DNA from: Oribacterium sp. NK2B42
Lineage (GTDB): Bacteria; Bacillota; Clostridia; Lachnospirales; Lachnospiraceae
Length of the DNA: 64,000 bases
Assembly: GCF_000424445.1 (NCBI RefSeq)
Contig: NZ_AUJX01000011.1
Coordinates: 30,302-94,301 of the forward strand
Reading direction: 5' to 3'
Positions 46,084 through 54,615 of the stretch are shown here, one piece after another (positions within the stretch are counted from its first letter, which is position 1; each line of letters opens with the position of its first letter). A program made the position numbers and the translations under genes. A model generated the notes under the pieces. It was not told the DNA's origin. It saw nothing but the letters and a program-made list of their open reading frames with translations, and did no database searches.

Positions 46084-47709
46084 TTATCCTTCGTTTTCAC
46101 TTTTTTTGCCGCATCCAATGAACATCAGGATCATAAATACCGGAGTTGTGATGGGGATGGCTATATTAACCACAGCCTGGAAGGCATAGGCGATAACTCC
46201 AACTGCTGCTGCCTTGATGCCGGATGCTTTAGATCTCAGCATGGTTTTTAATGCCGTAAACAATAATATGATATAGGAAGCAAGTCCCAGAATACCTACT
46301 GTTATTAAATATTCCAGGTACTCGTTATGTGCGCTGTCGAACATTCCGTATCCCGCATCCTGCATTATATTCATGAATCTGTCCATGGTTATGATGTAGT
46401 AGGTATCCGGACCGTAACCGATGAACTTCGAAAGGAGGGTGGAGTCATGGAGCCAGTAATCCATGCTGAGTCTCCAGTTAAGGCCTCTGCCGGTTCCCCA
46501 TTCATCGCTGAATACAAGTATGTTTCTGTAGGGTTCCCATAATTCACTGTGTATGCCGGTGTTTGCACAGAAGAAGACAGTGACTGAAAAAATAACTGCT
46601 TCTGCCACTAGAATCTTCCAGAATAGCTCAAATTGCTTTACATCTTTAAGATCGGTTTTTTCTCTTTTTTTGTGAGCATATACGACTGATATAGCTGTGA
46701 GCAGTAAAACAAAAACCAGAAATGCGGTAAAGAAGCCTTTGCCACCCATTGAAATCTGCATGCTGGGGTCAGGATCGTTTATAGTTCCTACGCCGGTTGC
46801 TGCTATGGTGTAGGTTATCTTCATGGCTGCGAGGTAGGTGGACATCACCACAAAGAATTTCGCTATATGAGTCCGGTTTTTTATGATGCAGAGGGGGATC
46901 ACCGCAAGGACGATAGCTGTGGACAGCGCTGCGTTGTCACTTAAACCCATGATCTGTCCGAAGGATGCTATGGCTACAGCGATATAGATGAGGATATTTT
47001 CAAGGGGTTTTTCTGCGAGGATAAACAGGACTGATGAAACGCCGAAGAACATTCCCGTGAAGTTGCAGTAGGTGTTGATGTTTCCGATGGAGGAAACAAA
47101 GGAGTACATGTAATCGTCCTTTGTTTCTTCAAACATTCCGAAGTTTATAAAGAAGAAATTAAATATACCCCATATAACAACGATGCTTGCACACATAAGG
47201 AAGGCGTACAGGTGCCACTTTTTAAATTCGTAGAATCTGGTTATAAGGATATAGGCTATATAGAACATAAGCCAGATAAACAATCCCTGCCATCTGCCAC
47301 GTTCTCCCCAGAAGGCTTCGTAGGGGTACTCCGCAAGGGCTGTAGAGAGGGAGAAAATCAGGATCAAGGCTGTAAAGGCAATGTCGGTTTTTGTTATATA
47401 TTTTTTCCAGCCTTTGTTTTTGAGGCTTGTGATGAAGTTTTTTCTGTTTTTTCCTTCGTTATAGAGGTTGTCTGCAATAAGGTAGAAAAGGCCCATGAGG
47501 GAGAAAAAGATACCGTAAGCAATGGTCGGTTTCCAGAACAGGCCGAATCTGAAGGTGAGGATGTCATAGTAGTGGTCGTGCATGCACAGTGGAAATACCG
47601 CAAGGTAGAACAGGACGTAGATGGTCATCAGGTTCCTGGCCATCTTTCCAAAGAGGGCGTTCAGTTTTTCGCCGGTTTTGCCTTTTTTATCAAGCGTTGA
47701 ATGATTCAT
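46084..47709 (-). CDS. O-antigen ligase/polymerase-like membrane protein (copy 2)
   Basis: 541 residues, paralogous along its whole length to the gene at 42217: LRDKYYDILTFRFALFWKPT there against MHDHYYDILTFRFGLFWKPT here, FWGERGRWQGLFIWLMFYIA, and the Wzy_C motif FDSAHNEYLEYLITVGILGL. About 12 membrane segments. The two copies flank the choline-binding-type protein gene. Two related ligases with separate but similar promoters suggest acceptor or polymer specialisation. Confidence 0.85.
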   Translation of the reverse strand: MNHSTLDKKGKTGEKLNALFGKMARNLMTIYVLFYLAVFPLCMHDHYYDILTFRFGLFWKPTIAYGIFFSLMGLFYLIADNLYNEGKNRKNFITSLKNKGWKKYITKTDIAFTALILIFSLSTALAEYPYEAFWGERGRWQGLFIWLMFYIAYILITRFYEFKKWHLYAFLMCASIVVIWGIFNFFFINFGMFEETKDDYMYSFVSSIGNINTYCNFTGMFFGVSSVLFILAEKPLENILIYIAVAIASFGQIMGLSDNAALSTAIVLAVIPLCIIKNRTHIAKFFVVMSTYLAAMKITYTIAATGVGTINDPDPSMQISMGGKGFFTAFLVFVLLLTAISVVYAHKKREKTDLKDVKQFELFWKILVAEAVIFSVTVFFCANTGIHSELWEPYRNILVFSDEWGTGRGLNWRLSMDYWLHDSTLLSKFIGYGPDTYYIITMDRFMNIMQDAGYGMFDSAHNEYLEYLITVGILGLASYIILLFTALKTMLRSKASGIKAAAVGVIAYAFQAVVNIAIPITTPVFMILMFIGCGKKSENEG

Positions 47710-47753
47710 GTTTTATATGCCTCAATTTTCTTTATTATTGCAAATTCCGTTAC

Positions 47754-47782
47754 ATGATACCACAGGTTATCTATGGCAACAA
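47754..47782 (-). promoter_or_regulatory. Promoter of the Wzy-like gene, copy 2
   Basis: -35 TTGTTG (47777-47782), 17-bp spacer ending CTGTGG, -10 TATCAT (47754-47759), matching the promoter at 43917. Confidence 0.6.
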
Positions 47783-47829
47783 GAATGTACTTCCGAAGTG
47801 GATGACAACATAATATGCGTTTTGACACT

Positions 47830-47862
47830 AAAAAATCGACCTCAAAATCGAGGTCGATTTTT
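47830..47862 (-). terminator. Intrinsic terminator of the LCP gene
   Basis: AATCGACCTC-GATTTT-GAGGTCGATT followed by TTTT on the minus strand, 40 bp after the stop at 47905; symmetrical enough to work in both directions. Confidence 0.9.
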
Positions 47863-47904
47863 CTATGGCTTGTTTTTTACAATCCACTTATCTTTTATTT
47901 TCAC

Positions 47905-50025
47905 TTAAGCCGGACCGTCTGATATTGCTCCGGGGCCAAAGCTGTCATCGGAGCTTGAACCTCCCGGGCCTTCCAGATCATCCAGTGAATCGATGGATCC
48001 GGGTCCGCCTGAGTCTGCGGAAGATGATGAGCTTGATGAGCTGCCGCCGCTTGGGCCTGCTCCTGAGTCATCTTCGTCAGCGTCTATAAGACCGGGCTCG
48101 ATAATGTCTGACAATGAGGTGGTTTCCTTCTTATTGGAAGCCTTTGTATCAGATGTTTCTGATCCGGAACCGTCATCCACGTCATCTTCGTTGTCAGCCT
48201 CGGTAGTTTCCTTGCTGCTCTTTGACTTGGTGGTTTCTTCTGTATCGTCTCCGGGGCCGGGAGCTGTAGGCTCTATAACGTTTCCGTCCTCATCGGTCTC
48301 TTCTGTCTCGTTTTCGTCGGTCTCTTCGCCTTCTTCGGTTTCATCTGTTTTGGACTTGGTTTCCTTTACGGATTTAACCTTATTGCCTTCAGGGTCGGTT
48401 TCGTAGATGTAGTTTCCATCTTCGTCCGTAGCCTTGATCACATAGCCGTCGGCGTCAGTTTCCTTTGCGGACTTCTTCTTTTCGGTCTTCTCTCCGCTCT
48501 CGTTTGTCTCGTCCTCGTCTTCGTCAGTCTCTGCCTCTGTTGTACTTTGCTTCTTGCTGCTCGACTTGGTCTCTTCATCCCTATGGCTTGCATAGTAGCC
48601 TGAATCGTCGGAGATCTTCTGTGAGTAACTCTCTACAGCGTTTGACACCTTGTAGTCTTCATCGTCGAAGAGCACGCTGTGAAGCCACTTAACATTGGAA
48701 ACAAGGGTTACAGGTATGACACAGTCGCCCTTCTTGCCCATCATCTGATCCTTGAGATCCTTGGGGAAACCTGTAGACTCCTTGATGTTATATCTTGAGA
48801 TACCCTTTGCAAGCTCGATAATGTCTGCGGTATCGATGTTGAATGCTACCTGCGGGAGCACTACGTCGATAACCGAGGTAAGTGTTGCCAGGTCTGCCTT
48901 CTTCGCATGGTCGAGGCACTGGGAGATAACCTCTCTCTGACGCTTGGTTCTCTCGAAGTCGCTGTCCATGTAGCGGAGTCTCGCATAGGCAACTGCCTGA
49001 ACACCGTTAAGGTGCTGAGGTCCCGCACTCTTGATATAGTTGGCCGCCGGGTTCTGAGGGTTGATGCCTGCCTTGACTGAGGTCTCATGGATGTAGGCAT
49101 TCATGTAATAGAACTCTTTGTCCGTGATGTCAATGTCTACGCCGCCCAGCATCTCTACTGCATCCGCAACTGCTTTCCAGTTGAAGGTTACGTAGTTCTC
49201 GATGTTGAGATCGAGGTTTGAGTTAAGAGCAGAAACTGCCTGCTCAGGTCCGCCGATGGCGTAAGCCTCGTTGATCTTTGCGTAACGGCTGTTGCTCTTT
49301 CCGGTCTTAAGATATGTATCTCTGTATACAGAAACCAGCTTAATGTCGCCGGTAGCCATATCTACGTTGCAGATGATCTGGACGTCAGCATTGGCACCGC
49401 TGCCCACTCCGCCGTCTCGGGAGTCTACGCCGAATACCGCAACTGTCCAGTAGCCGGACATCTTCTGTTTCTGTGTGATGTCAATGTTGTTGTTTTCTAC
49501 CTTTGATTTATCGAAGGTTACGTCCTGGGTCATGTGCATGTACCTGTACACTGAGCCGAAGCCGAAGATACATACAAGGGTGATAACCTCCACAGCCACC
49601 ATAAGGATGATCCTGGTGCGGAAGGCTTTCTTTTTCTTTTCACGCATCCTGCGCTCAAACTCAAGATCCCTTTCCACTTCTGTGGTGTCGTTAAGGGTCT
49701 TTACCTGCTGACGGTTTTCCATCCTTAAAGGATCCCCGGGAACAGTTCTTCTGGGTCTCTCGGTTTTTTTAGGTTCCGGAGCCTTGCTGCTGAGGGTTGC
49801 GGATCTTTTTATTTCAGATACTCTCTCCGCTGCATCTTCAGGGAGTCGTGAGTCTCTTACTGTATGTGAATGGGAGACAGTTCTTGCGCTGTCTGTCGCC
49901 TTCGATATGAGCTTGTCGCCCACGGCTTTGTCATTAACTATCTTGTCTTCAAGTTCACTCTGATGACTTTCAGTTCCTTCCATGGAGTGTGGTCGTCTGG
50001 TGTCCTTGCCGTTATCAAGTGCCAT
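47905..50025 (-). CDS. LytR-CpsA-Psr (LCP) family glycopolymer ligase
   Basis: 706 residues. A long charged cytosolic N-terminus (1-137), one membrane helix (~138-160) and an extracellular LCP domain (~195-430) with FGVDSRDGG, DVQIICNVDMATGDIKLVSV-type core, the arginine of SVYRDTYL and YARLRYMDSDFERTKRQREV. LCP proteins transfer undecaprenyl-linked glycopolymers to peptidoglycan. After ~450 comes a ~250-residue acidic Thr/Glu/Asp/Ser-rich disordered tail ending in Ser/Gly/Pro runs, much longer than usual. It probably attaches one of the polymers made here to the wall. Confidence 0.88.
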   Translation of the reverse strand: MALDNGKDTRRPHSMEGTESHQSELEDKIVNDKAVGDKLISKATDSARTVSHSHTVRDSRLPEDAAERVSEIKRSATLSSKAPEPKKTERPRRTVPGDPLRMENRQQVKTLNDTTEVERDLEFERRMREKKKKAFRTRIILMVAVEVITLVCIFGFGSVYRYMHMTQDVTFDKSKVENNNIDITQKQKMSGYWTVAVFGVDSRDGGVGSGANADVQIICNVDMATGDIKLVSVYRDTYLKTGKSNSRYAKINEAYAIGGPEQAVSALNSNLDLNIENYVTFNWKAVADAVEMLGGVDIDITDKEFYYMNAYIHETSVKAGINPQNPAANYIKSAGPQHLNGVQAVAYARLRYMDSDFERTKRQREVISQCLDHAKKADLATLTSVIDVVLPQVAFNIDTADIIELAKGISRYNIKESTGFPKDLKDQMMGKKGDCVIPVTLVSNVKWLHSVLFDDEDYKVSNAVESYSQKISDDSGYYASHRDEETKSSSKKQSTTEAETDEDEDETNESGEKTEKKKSAKETDADGYVIKATDEDGNYIYETDPEGNKVKSVKETKSKTDETEEGEETDENETEETDEDGNVIEPTAPGPGDDTEETTKSKSSKETTEADNEDDVDDGSGSETSDTKASNKKETTSLSDIIEPGLIDADEDDSGAGPSGGSSSSSSSSADSGGPGSIDSLDDLEGPGGSSSDDSFGPGAISDGPA

Positions 50026-50130
50026 TTGCTATATCCTCATTAATATACTTTCGAAGTATAAGTGAAACCTTTGGTTTTGTGGCATTAAGAAAAGTTTTCT
50101 TCCTGCCATGTTCATATCCATCTCATCATC

Positions 50131-50249
50131 TATTAACGCTGTTTTCGGAACCTAAATATCTGACATACAGTTGCACATCTAACCGGCTCTATAAACGCTG
50201 CTTTTGGAAGCTCTAATCTCTGACATACAGATGCAGATCTGATTGACTC
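50131..50249 (-). repeat. Intergenic motif copies 4 and 5 (tandem, 60-bp period)
   Basis: Two tandem copies: on the plus strand AACGCTGTTTTCGGAA … ATCTGACATACAGTTGCACA and AACGCTGCTTTTGGAAG … CTCTGACATACAGATGCAGA. They lie 105-225 bp upstream of the LCP gene. Single copies stand before the genes starting at 39261, 40378 and 41287. The remainder of 50026-50438 contains no gene I can support. Confidence 0.65.
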
Positions 50250-50438
50250 CATCCCGCCGCTTTCAGCCGGCAGCACAAATAGTGATGAAGAACATTTTTA
50301 CACTATAAAACCAAGGGATTTTACCACATATATGTCGTTTCGGCAAATCTATTCTTATATTTTGCCTTAAAACACCGGAGCTTATCCATTGATTCTGTGT
50401 GTTTTTCTAATGAATCCTAATCTTTGACGAATCTTTTT

Positions 50439-51854
50439 TCAATAGGCATTTTTGTTAACAAATCCCTTGAATATTGTGAGGAAAAGTATCTTTATGTCCA
50501 ATTCCATGGTCCAGTTCTCGATATACCAGATGTCGAATCTGATTCTCTCGTGGATGGAGGTGTCGCCTCTCAGACCGTTGATCTGGGCCCAGCCGGTCAT
50601 GCCGGGGCGGACCTGGTGCTTGATCATGTAGCGGGGGATTTCTTCCTTAAACATTTCAACGAACTGGGTGCGCTCCGGTCTCGGCCCCACCAGTGACATG
50701 CTGCCGAAGAGAACATTGAAGAACTGCGGGAACTCGTCGATGGAGGTCTTCCTGATGAATTTTCCGATTTTTGTGACTCTCGGATCTCCCGGGGTGGTCC
50801 AGCCTTTTTGCTCGTCCTCAGGCTTCTGCTCTACCATGGAGCGGAATTTATACATCATGAAGGGCCTGTTGTGGAGTCCCACTCTTTCCTGTTTGAAGAT
50901 GATAGGTCCCGGAGAGGTGAGTTTGATAATGATGGACACCACCAGCATTACCGGGCTGAAGAGTACGATGCCGACCAGAGCTCCGATGATATCTATGATT
51001 CTCTTGGCTGCTGCCTTTACGGGGTCCGTAAGGGGCACGTTTCTGATGTTTATGACGGGAAGTCCGTCCATGTCTTCTGTAACTGGGCGGGAGGGGATGA
51101 CATTGTTATAATCCGGGATGAACTTTGTATGTACGCCGGATTTCTCGCATACTGCCACGATGCTGCCAAGCTTTTCATAGGCTGCCAGGGGAAGGGTGAT
51201 GGCAATTTCGTCGATTGTGTTTGTGGAGAGGATTTTCTCCAGTTCCGAGATCCTGCCGACGATCTTTACTCCTTTATAAGAGGTGCCGGATTCTGTGATG
51301 TCATCTACGATTCCGAAGATTTTGTAGCCCCAGTCGGGGTTTCTGTGGCAGGCGTCGATGAATTTGTCTGATACGTCAGAGAAGCCTACCAGCATGATGT
51401 GTTTCTGGTTAAAGCCTTTGCGACGGAGTCTCGTAAGGATGAATCTGATGCCGAATCTTTCCACTGTGGTGGCGATGATGTCGATCACGCAAAAGGCTGT
51501 GATCATCCTGGTGGAGAAATTTGCGAAGTATCCTGACCGCCTGAAGGCGAAGAGGATTGAGGCGAAGATCATCAGGCCGACGACATTGGCCTCAAATATG
51601 TTTATGAATTCTCTTCTTTTGGTTCTGGTTCGTTTCGGCTCGTAGAGGTGGAACATCCAGTACAAAAAGAGGTAGCCCGGTACCACCGGGATCAGCGCAC
51701 TAAAATAGACCTGCGGCGGGAGTACTCCGTGTCCCGCAGGGAATATGGGTGATGCTATCACCAGGAACCATGCCAGCGCGTATGAGCCTGCTATGATCAG
51801 CGCATCAAGAAGGACATGGAAATTGTTTAGGAATTGTTGGTTGTCTTTAATCAT
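50439..51854 (-). CDS. Undecaprenyl-phosphate glucose phosphotransferase-like (WcaJ/EpsE type)
   Basis: 471 residues. Five N-terminal membrane helices, a CoA-binding-like Rossmann region (HIMLVGFSDVSDKFIDACHR), then the sugar transferase domain: KRIIDIIGALVGIVLFSPVM, SPGPIIFKQERVGLHNRPFM, KTSIDEFPQFFNVLFGSMSL and VRPGMTGWAQINGLRGDTS. It primes the lipid carrier for the polymer of the 23-50 kb region. The -10-like TATACT lies only 6 bases before the ATG and GGGAG 12 bases before it, so its transcript may be nearly leaderless. Confidence 0.9.
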   Translation of the reverse strand: MIKDNQQFLNNFHVLLDALIIAGSYALAWFLVIASPIFPAGHGVLPPQVYFSALIPVVPGYLFLYWMFHLYEPKRTRTKRREFINIFEANVVGLMIFASILFAFRRSGYFANFSTRMITAFCVIDIIATTVERFGIRFILTRLRRKGFNQKHIMLVGFSDVSDKFIDACHRNPDWGYKIFGIVDDITESGTSYKGVKIVGRISELEKILSTNTIDEIAITLPLAAYEKLGSIVAVCEKSGVHTKFIPDYNNVIPSRPVTEDMDGLPVINIRNVPLTDPVKAAAKRIIDIIGALVGIVLFSPVMLVVSIIIKLTSPGPIIFKQERVGLHNRPFMMYKFRSMVEQKPEDEQKGWTTPGDPRVTKIGKFIRKTSIDEFPQFFNVLFGSMSLVGPRPERTQFVEMFKEEIPRYMIKHQVRPGMTGWAQINGLRGDTSIHERIRFDIWYIENWTMELDIKILFLTIFKGFVNKNAY

Positions 51855-51937
51855 AATGGAAGTATACTCCCGAATTTGAAAAATTCCATAAAAATGAGTT
51901 TATTTTTTTCTTAGAATGTCGAGGGGGAGAATGGTGA

Positions 51938-52051
51938 AGAGGCTGATTCTTACTTTCGAGACCGAAAAAGACGTTTTAAACACAAAGATTGTAACTAATC
52001 TGGTAAATAAATATCTGATATGACGGATCGGAAATTTAATGTCAGACATAA
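51938..52051 (+). repeat. 114-bp duplicate of the nuclease gene's 3' end
   Basis: Nearly identical to 53907-54020: it contains the last 28 codons of the gene at 53204, its stop, the 15-bp gap and the first codons of the next gene, with about four mismatches. The distance is 1969 bp. It is not expressed as a gene and marks an old duplication or recombination. Confidence 0.85.
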
Positions 52052-52199
52052 GTTTTGATATATGGTAGAAATTCAGACTATAGGATAATTCTGTATCCTG
52101 TGCTACAATCTCATCCAGTGCTTGCCAAAGCGGTAGGCGGTTAGCCCTTTCATCACGAAGGGCATTTTGTAAGTCCCTTCTAAAGGAAAGGAGGGCGCC

Positions 52200-52283
52200 A
52201 TGGTAAGTTATTCTGATTTATTCCAATTTGGGATTCTGATAGTTGCTATCATTGGTCTTGTTTATAAGATCTCAAAAAAATAA
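52200..52283 (+). CDS. Holin-like type I toxin peptide
   Basis: 27 residues: VSYSDLFQFGILIVAIIGLV followed by YKISKK. Short N-terminal polar part, one hydrophobic helix and a lysine tail match the holin-like toxin family of Firmicutes (TxpA/Fst relatives). A strong SD (AGGAGG, 5 bases before the ATG) supports translation. The terminator overlaps its stop codon. Confidence 0.75.
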   Translation: MVSYSDLFQFGILIVAIIGLVYKISKK

Positions 52284-52316
52284 CCGCCCACAAGCCTAAC
52301 AACTTGGGCGGTTATT
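52279..52316. terminator. Bidirectional terminator of toxin and putative antisense RNA
   Basis: AATAACCGCCCA pairs with TGGGCGGTTATT. On the minus strand it is followed by seven U, on the plus strand by ATTA. The stronger minus-strand signal suggests that an antisense RNA from downstream ends inside the toxin gene, as in convergent type I systems. Confidence 0.7.
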
Positions 52317-52536
52317 ATTAACCAAGCAAAGGGCTAACCGTCTATCGGCGAGCACTTTCTACATCTATATAGTAAATCAATATTTAGTATATTTCAATAT
52401 ACATTTTTTATTGTTGTTTGACCTCAGATTCATACTCTTCAAAGCGAATCAACAATCTTAAGTTCTTGATCTTAAGCTCCTATATGACCCAATCTTATAG
52501 TTCTTATATGGCCCAAAACTTGCTTCCATCCAATTA

Positions 52537-53075
52537 AAGTCATACCACGAGACGTAAAGGTATGCCCTCAAACCCAGTATTGCTCTTTTTGAGTCATCTA
52601 CCACTAGGTAGCGGGTTGACCTCATATCATGAAATATTCTTTTTGGGTCATCCGATGAGTGCTGTAGGCATGACCTCAAGCTTAGTATTGCTCTATTTGG
52701 GTCATCTACCGCAAGGTGCCGGCTTGACTTAATTTCAAGGAATCTTCCTTTTGGGTCATCCGATGGCCGCTGTAAACGTGACCTAAAACCCAATATTGCT
52801 CTTTTTGGGTCATCTACCACAAGGTGCCGGCTTGACTTAATTTCAAGGAATCTTCCTTTTGGGTCATCCGATGGCCGCTGTAAACGTGACCTAAAACCCA
52901 ATATTGCTCTTTTTGGGTCATCTACCACAAGGTGCCGGCTTGACTTAATTTCAAGGGATCTTCCTTTTGGGTCATCCGATGAGTGCTACAGACATGACCT
53001 CAAATCCGAAATTATTCTAATTGAGTCACCCGTCGTAAGGCGATTGCATGCCTCATATCAAATTTCATCCCATTT
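52537..53075. repeat. 54-bp satellite array (10 units, alternating types)
   Basis: Units begin at 52537, 52591, 52645, 52699, 52753, 52807, 52861, 52915, 52969 and 53023. Two unit types alternate: GGGTCATCTACCACAAGGTG… and GGGTCATCCGATGGCCGCTG…, so the higher-order period is 108 bp. Inner units are nearly identical and outer ones diverge, as in a growing satellite. Each unit has the GGGTCATC core after a T-run and an ATGACC/TTGACTT word ~25 bp on. Short frames inside are periodicity artefacts. 53076-53200 is AT-rich leader of the next gene. Confidence 0.9.
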
Positions 53076-53203
53076 GAGCTTCCCATTGATTAAATATGGT
53101 GACTACAAATCCAAGAATAACAGATGCCCTTCAAAAATCATCATTCAAACCCCCAAATATCAGAAAACTTAACCAAAAATTCTAAAGAAACGAGGAAAAA
53201 CTA

Positions 53204-53992
53204 ATGTACAGATTGAAAGAAATGCTATTACAAGAGCAAAAACACTTGGAAGCTATACTGGCTAAGACAAGCAATAACAACAGCTCAACACCTGAAGGAA
53301 GGCTCCGCATATCAATGAATCATGGCAATGTCAGATATTACAACTGCACTAATGGTAGAGATGGAGATTATATCCCAAAGGAGAACGAACTTCTTCCACG
53401 TCAATTAGCGCAGAAAACTTATAATGATTCTATTCTTAAAGCCGCAGAGGCGCATAAAAAACTGATAGACGGCTTTCTAAAAGATTACAAAGAAAATGAA
53501 ATCGAAGAACTGTTTACATCTTTACACCCTGAGAGGCAGAAGCTAATTACCCCTGTTGAACCAACCTATGCACAACTGGAACAAAAATGGTATTCAGAAC
53601 CATACATAGGAAAAGATTTCAATGAAGGCACACCTGTTATTATTTCCGAAAAAGGTGAGCGAGTAAGATCAAAGTCTGAAAAGATACTTGCTGATTACTT
53701 CTACAGGAACAATATTTTATACAAATATGAAAAGCCCCTTACCTTAGCAGGATATGGAACTGTCTATCCGGACTTTACGTTTTTTTCGAAGAAACTCAAG
53801 AAGGAAATCTATTGGGAACATGAGGGAATGATGGATAACCCGGAATATGCAACAGCAGCAATAAAAAAACTTAACAACTATCAAATGAACGGAATCCTAC
53901 CCGGAGAGAGGCTGATTCTTACTTTCGAGACCGAAAAAGACGTTTTAAACACAAAGATTGTAACTAATCTGGTAAATAAATATCTGAGATGA
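53204..53992 (+). CDS. PD-(D/E)XK-like nuclease-family protein
   Basis: 262 residues, plus strand. An N-terminal helical part is followed by RSKSEKILADYFYRNNILYK, GTVYPDFTFFSKKLKKEIYW and EHEGMMDNPEYA; the E…D-F-T…E-x-E series fits a PD-(D/E)XK nuclease core seen in accessory genes. GAGG stands 8 bases before the ATG. It lies behind the satellite array and 15 bp before the next gene. The last 28 codons are duplicated at 51938. Target and function unknown. Confidence 0.6.
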   Translation: MYRLKEMLLQEQKHLEAILAKTSNNNSSTPEGRLRISMNHGNVRYYNCTNGRDGDYIPKENELLPRQLAQKTYNDSILKAAEAHKKLIDGFLKDYKENEIEELFTSLHPERQKLITPVEPTYAQLEQKWYSEPYIGKDFNEGTPVIISEKGERVRSKSEKILADYFYRNNILYKYEKPLTLAGYGTVYPDFTFFSKKLKKEIYWEHEGMMDNPEYATAAIKKLNNYQMNGILPGERLILTFETEKDVLNTKIVTNLVNKYLR

Positions 53993-54007
53993 CGGATTGG
54001 AAAATTA

Positions 54008-54505
54008 ATGTCAGACATAAACAATGCTAAAAGCAACAAAAGGACTGTTGAAATAAATACAATACAATTCAGTGGGAAGAGAAAAATAGATTGGGAAGGT
54101 GTAGAAGAATATCTAAAACAGTATGTCGGGAAAAAGTATGTTATTGAAGAGACAGGTGAAACTGTGTATATCGGTTCAGATTTTCCTGATGAATACGCTA
54201 ACAGTAAGGATTCTATTAAGTCCTATGGAACAACAGGAAAAGCAAAAGCAAATGCTACGCAGGCTATTCCACAACTGATACAATCATTATCAGAAATAAA
54301 ATATTCCCCTAACTACGATGATAAACATGCGTCTGACGCACCTAATGGATGGTATCGTGGACCAGTTCATTTCTCAATACCTATTACAGATGATAAGGGA
54401 CGGGTTACAGGAAAAAATGCTTTTCGTGGCAGAATGGTTATTAGATGTAATGCAGAAAATAAGTTGTTTCTATATGATGTCGTGACAATAAAAAAAGAAA
54501 CGTAG
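54008..54505 (+). CDS. Phage-polyvalent/LPD3-like protein
   Basis: 165 residues. ETVYIGSDFPDEYANSKDS, GWYRGPVHFSIPI and the C-terminal LFLYDVVTIKKE resemble domains attached to large phage and plasmid polyvalent proteins (LPD3, or barnase-EndoU-RelE-like nuclease domains that end in LYDV..IKKE). As a free-standing protein it could be a toxin or a partner of the nuclease-like gene just upstream. Assignment rests on recalled sequence style only. Confidence 0.5.
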   Translation: MSDINNAKSNKRTVEINTIQFSGKRKIDWEGVEEYLKQYVGKKYVIEETGETVYIGSDFPDEYANSKDSIKSYGTTGKAKANATQAIPQLIQSLSEIKYSPNYDDKHASDAPNGWYRGPVHFSIPITDDKGRVTGKNAFRGRMVIRCNAENKLFLYDVVTIKKET

Positions 54506-54615
54506 TACCCCGCATGAGCATCTGCTGTACGGCTCGGTTTATACACCAACCACATTTCTTTCTCTGATGGCATACTACTCTAATCCCAAACGGTTGTCAA
54601 GAACAAATCTTATCT

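Larger units (their letters stand above)
52138..52340 (+). other. Type I toxin mRNA with pairing ends
   Basis: CGGTTAGCCCTTT (52138-52150) is exactly complementary to AAAGGGCTAACCG (52328-52340), so the 5' and 3' ends of the toxin transcript can pair over 13 bp. The 5' arm can also form a local hairpin GCCCTT/AAGGGC (52144-52163). An extended -10 TGCTACAAT is at 52101-52109. End-to-end pairing of this kind keeps other type I toxin mRNAs silent. An antisense promoter downstream near 52360 is possible but not clear. Confidence 0.55.

Noticed and set aside
52458..52928. Minus-strand open frame of 156 codons with 18-residue repeats (DDPKRAILGFRSRLQ-like)
   Set aside because: It is the translation of the 54-bp satellite, begins at a GTG without SD and is open only because the unit length is a multiple of three.
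52537..53075. CRISPR array
   Set aside because: The units repeat in full without unique spacers, alternate in two types, and no cas gene is present.
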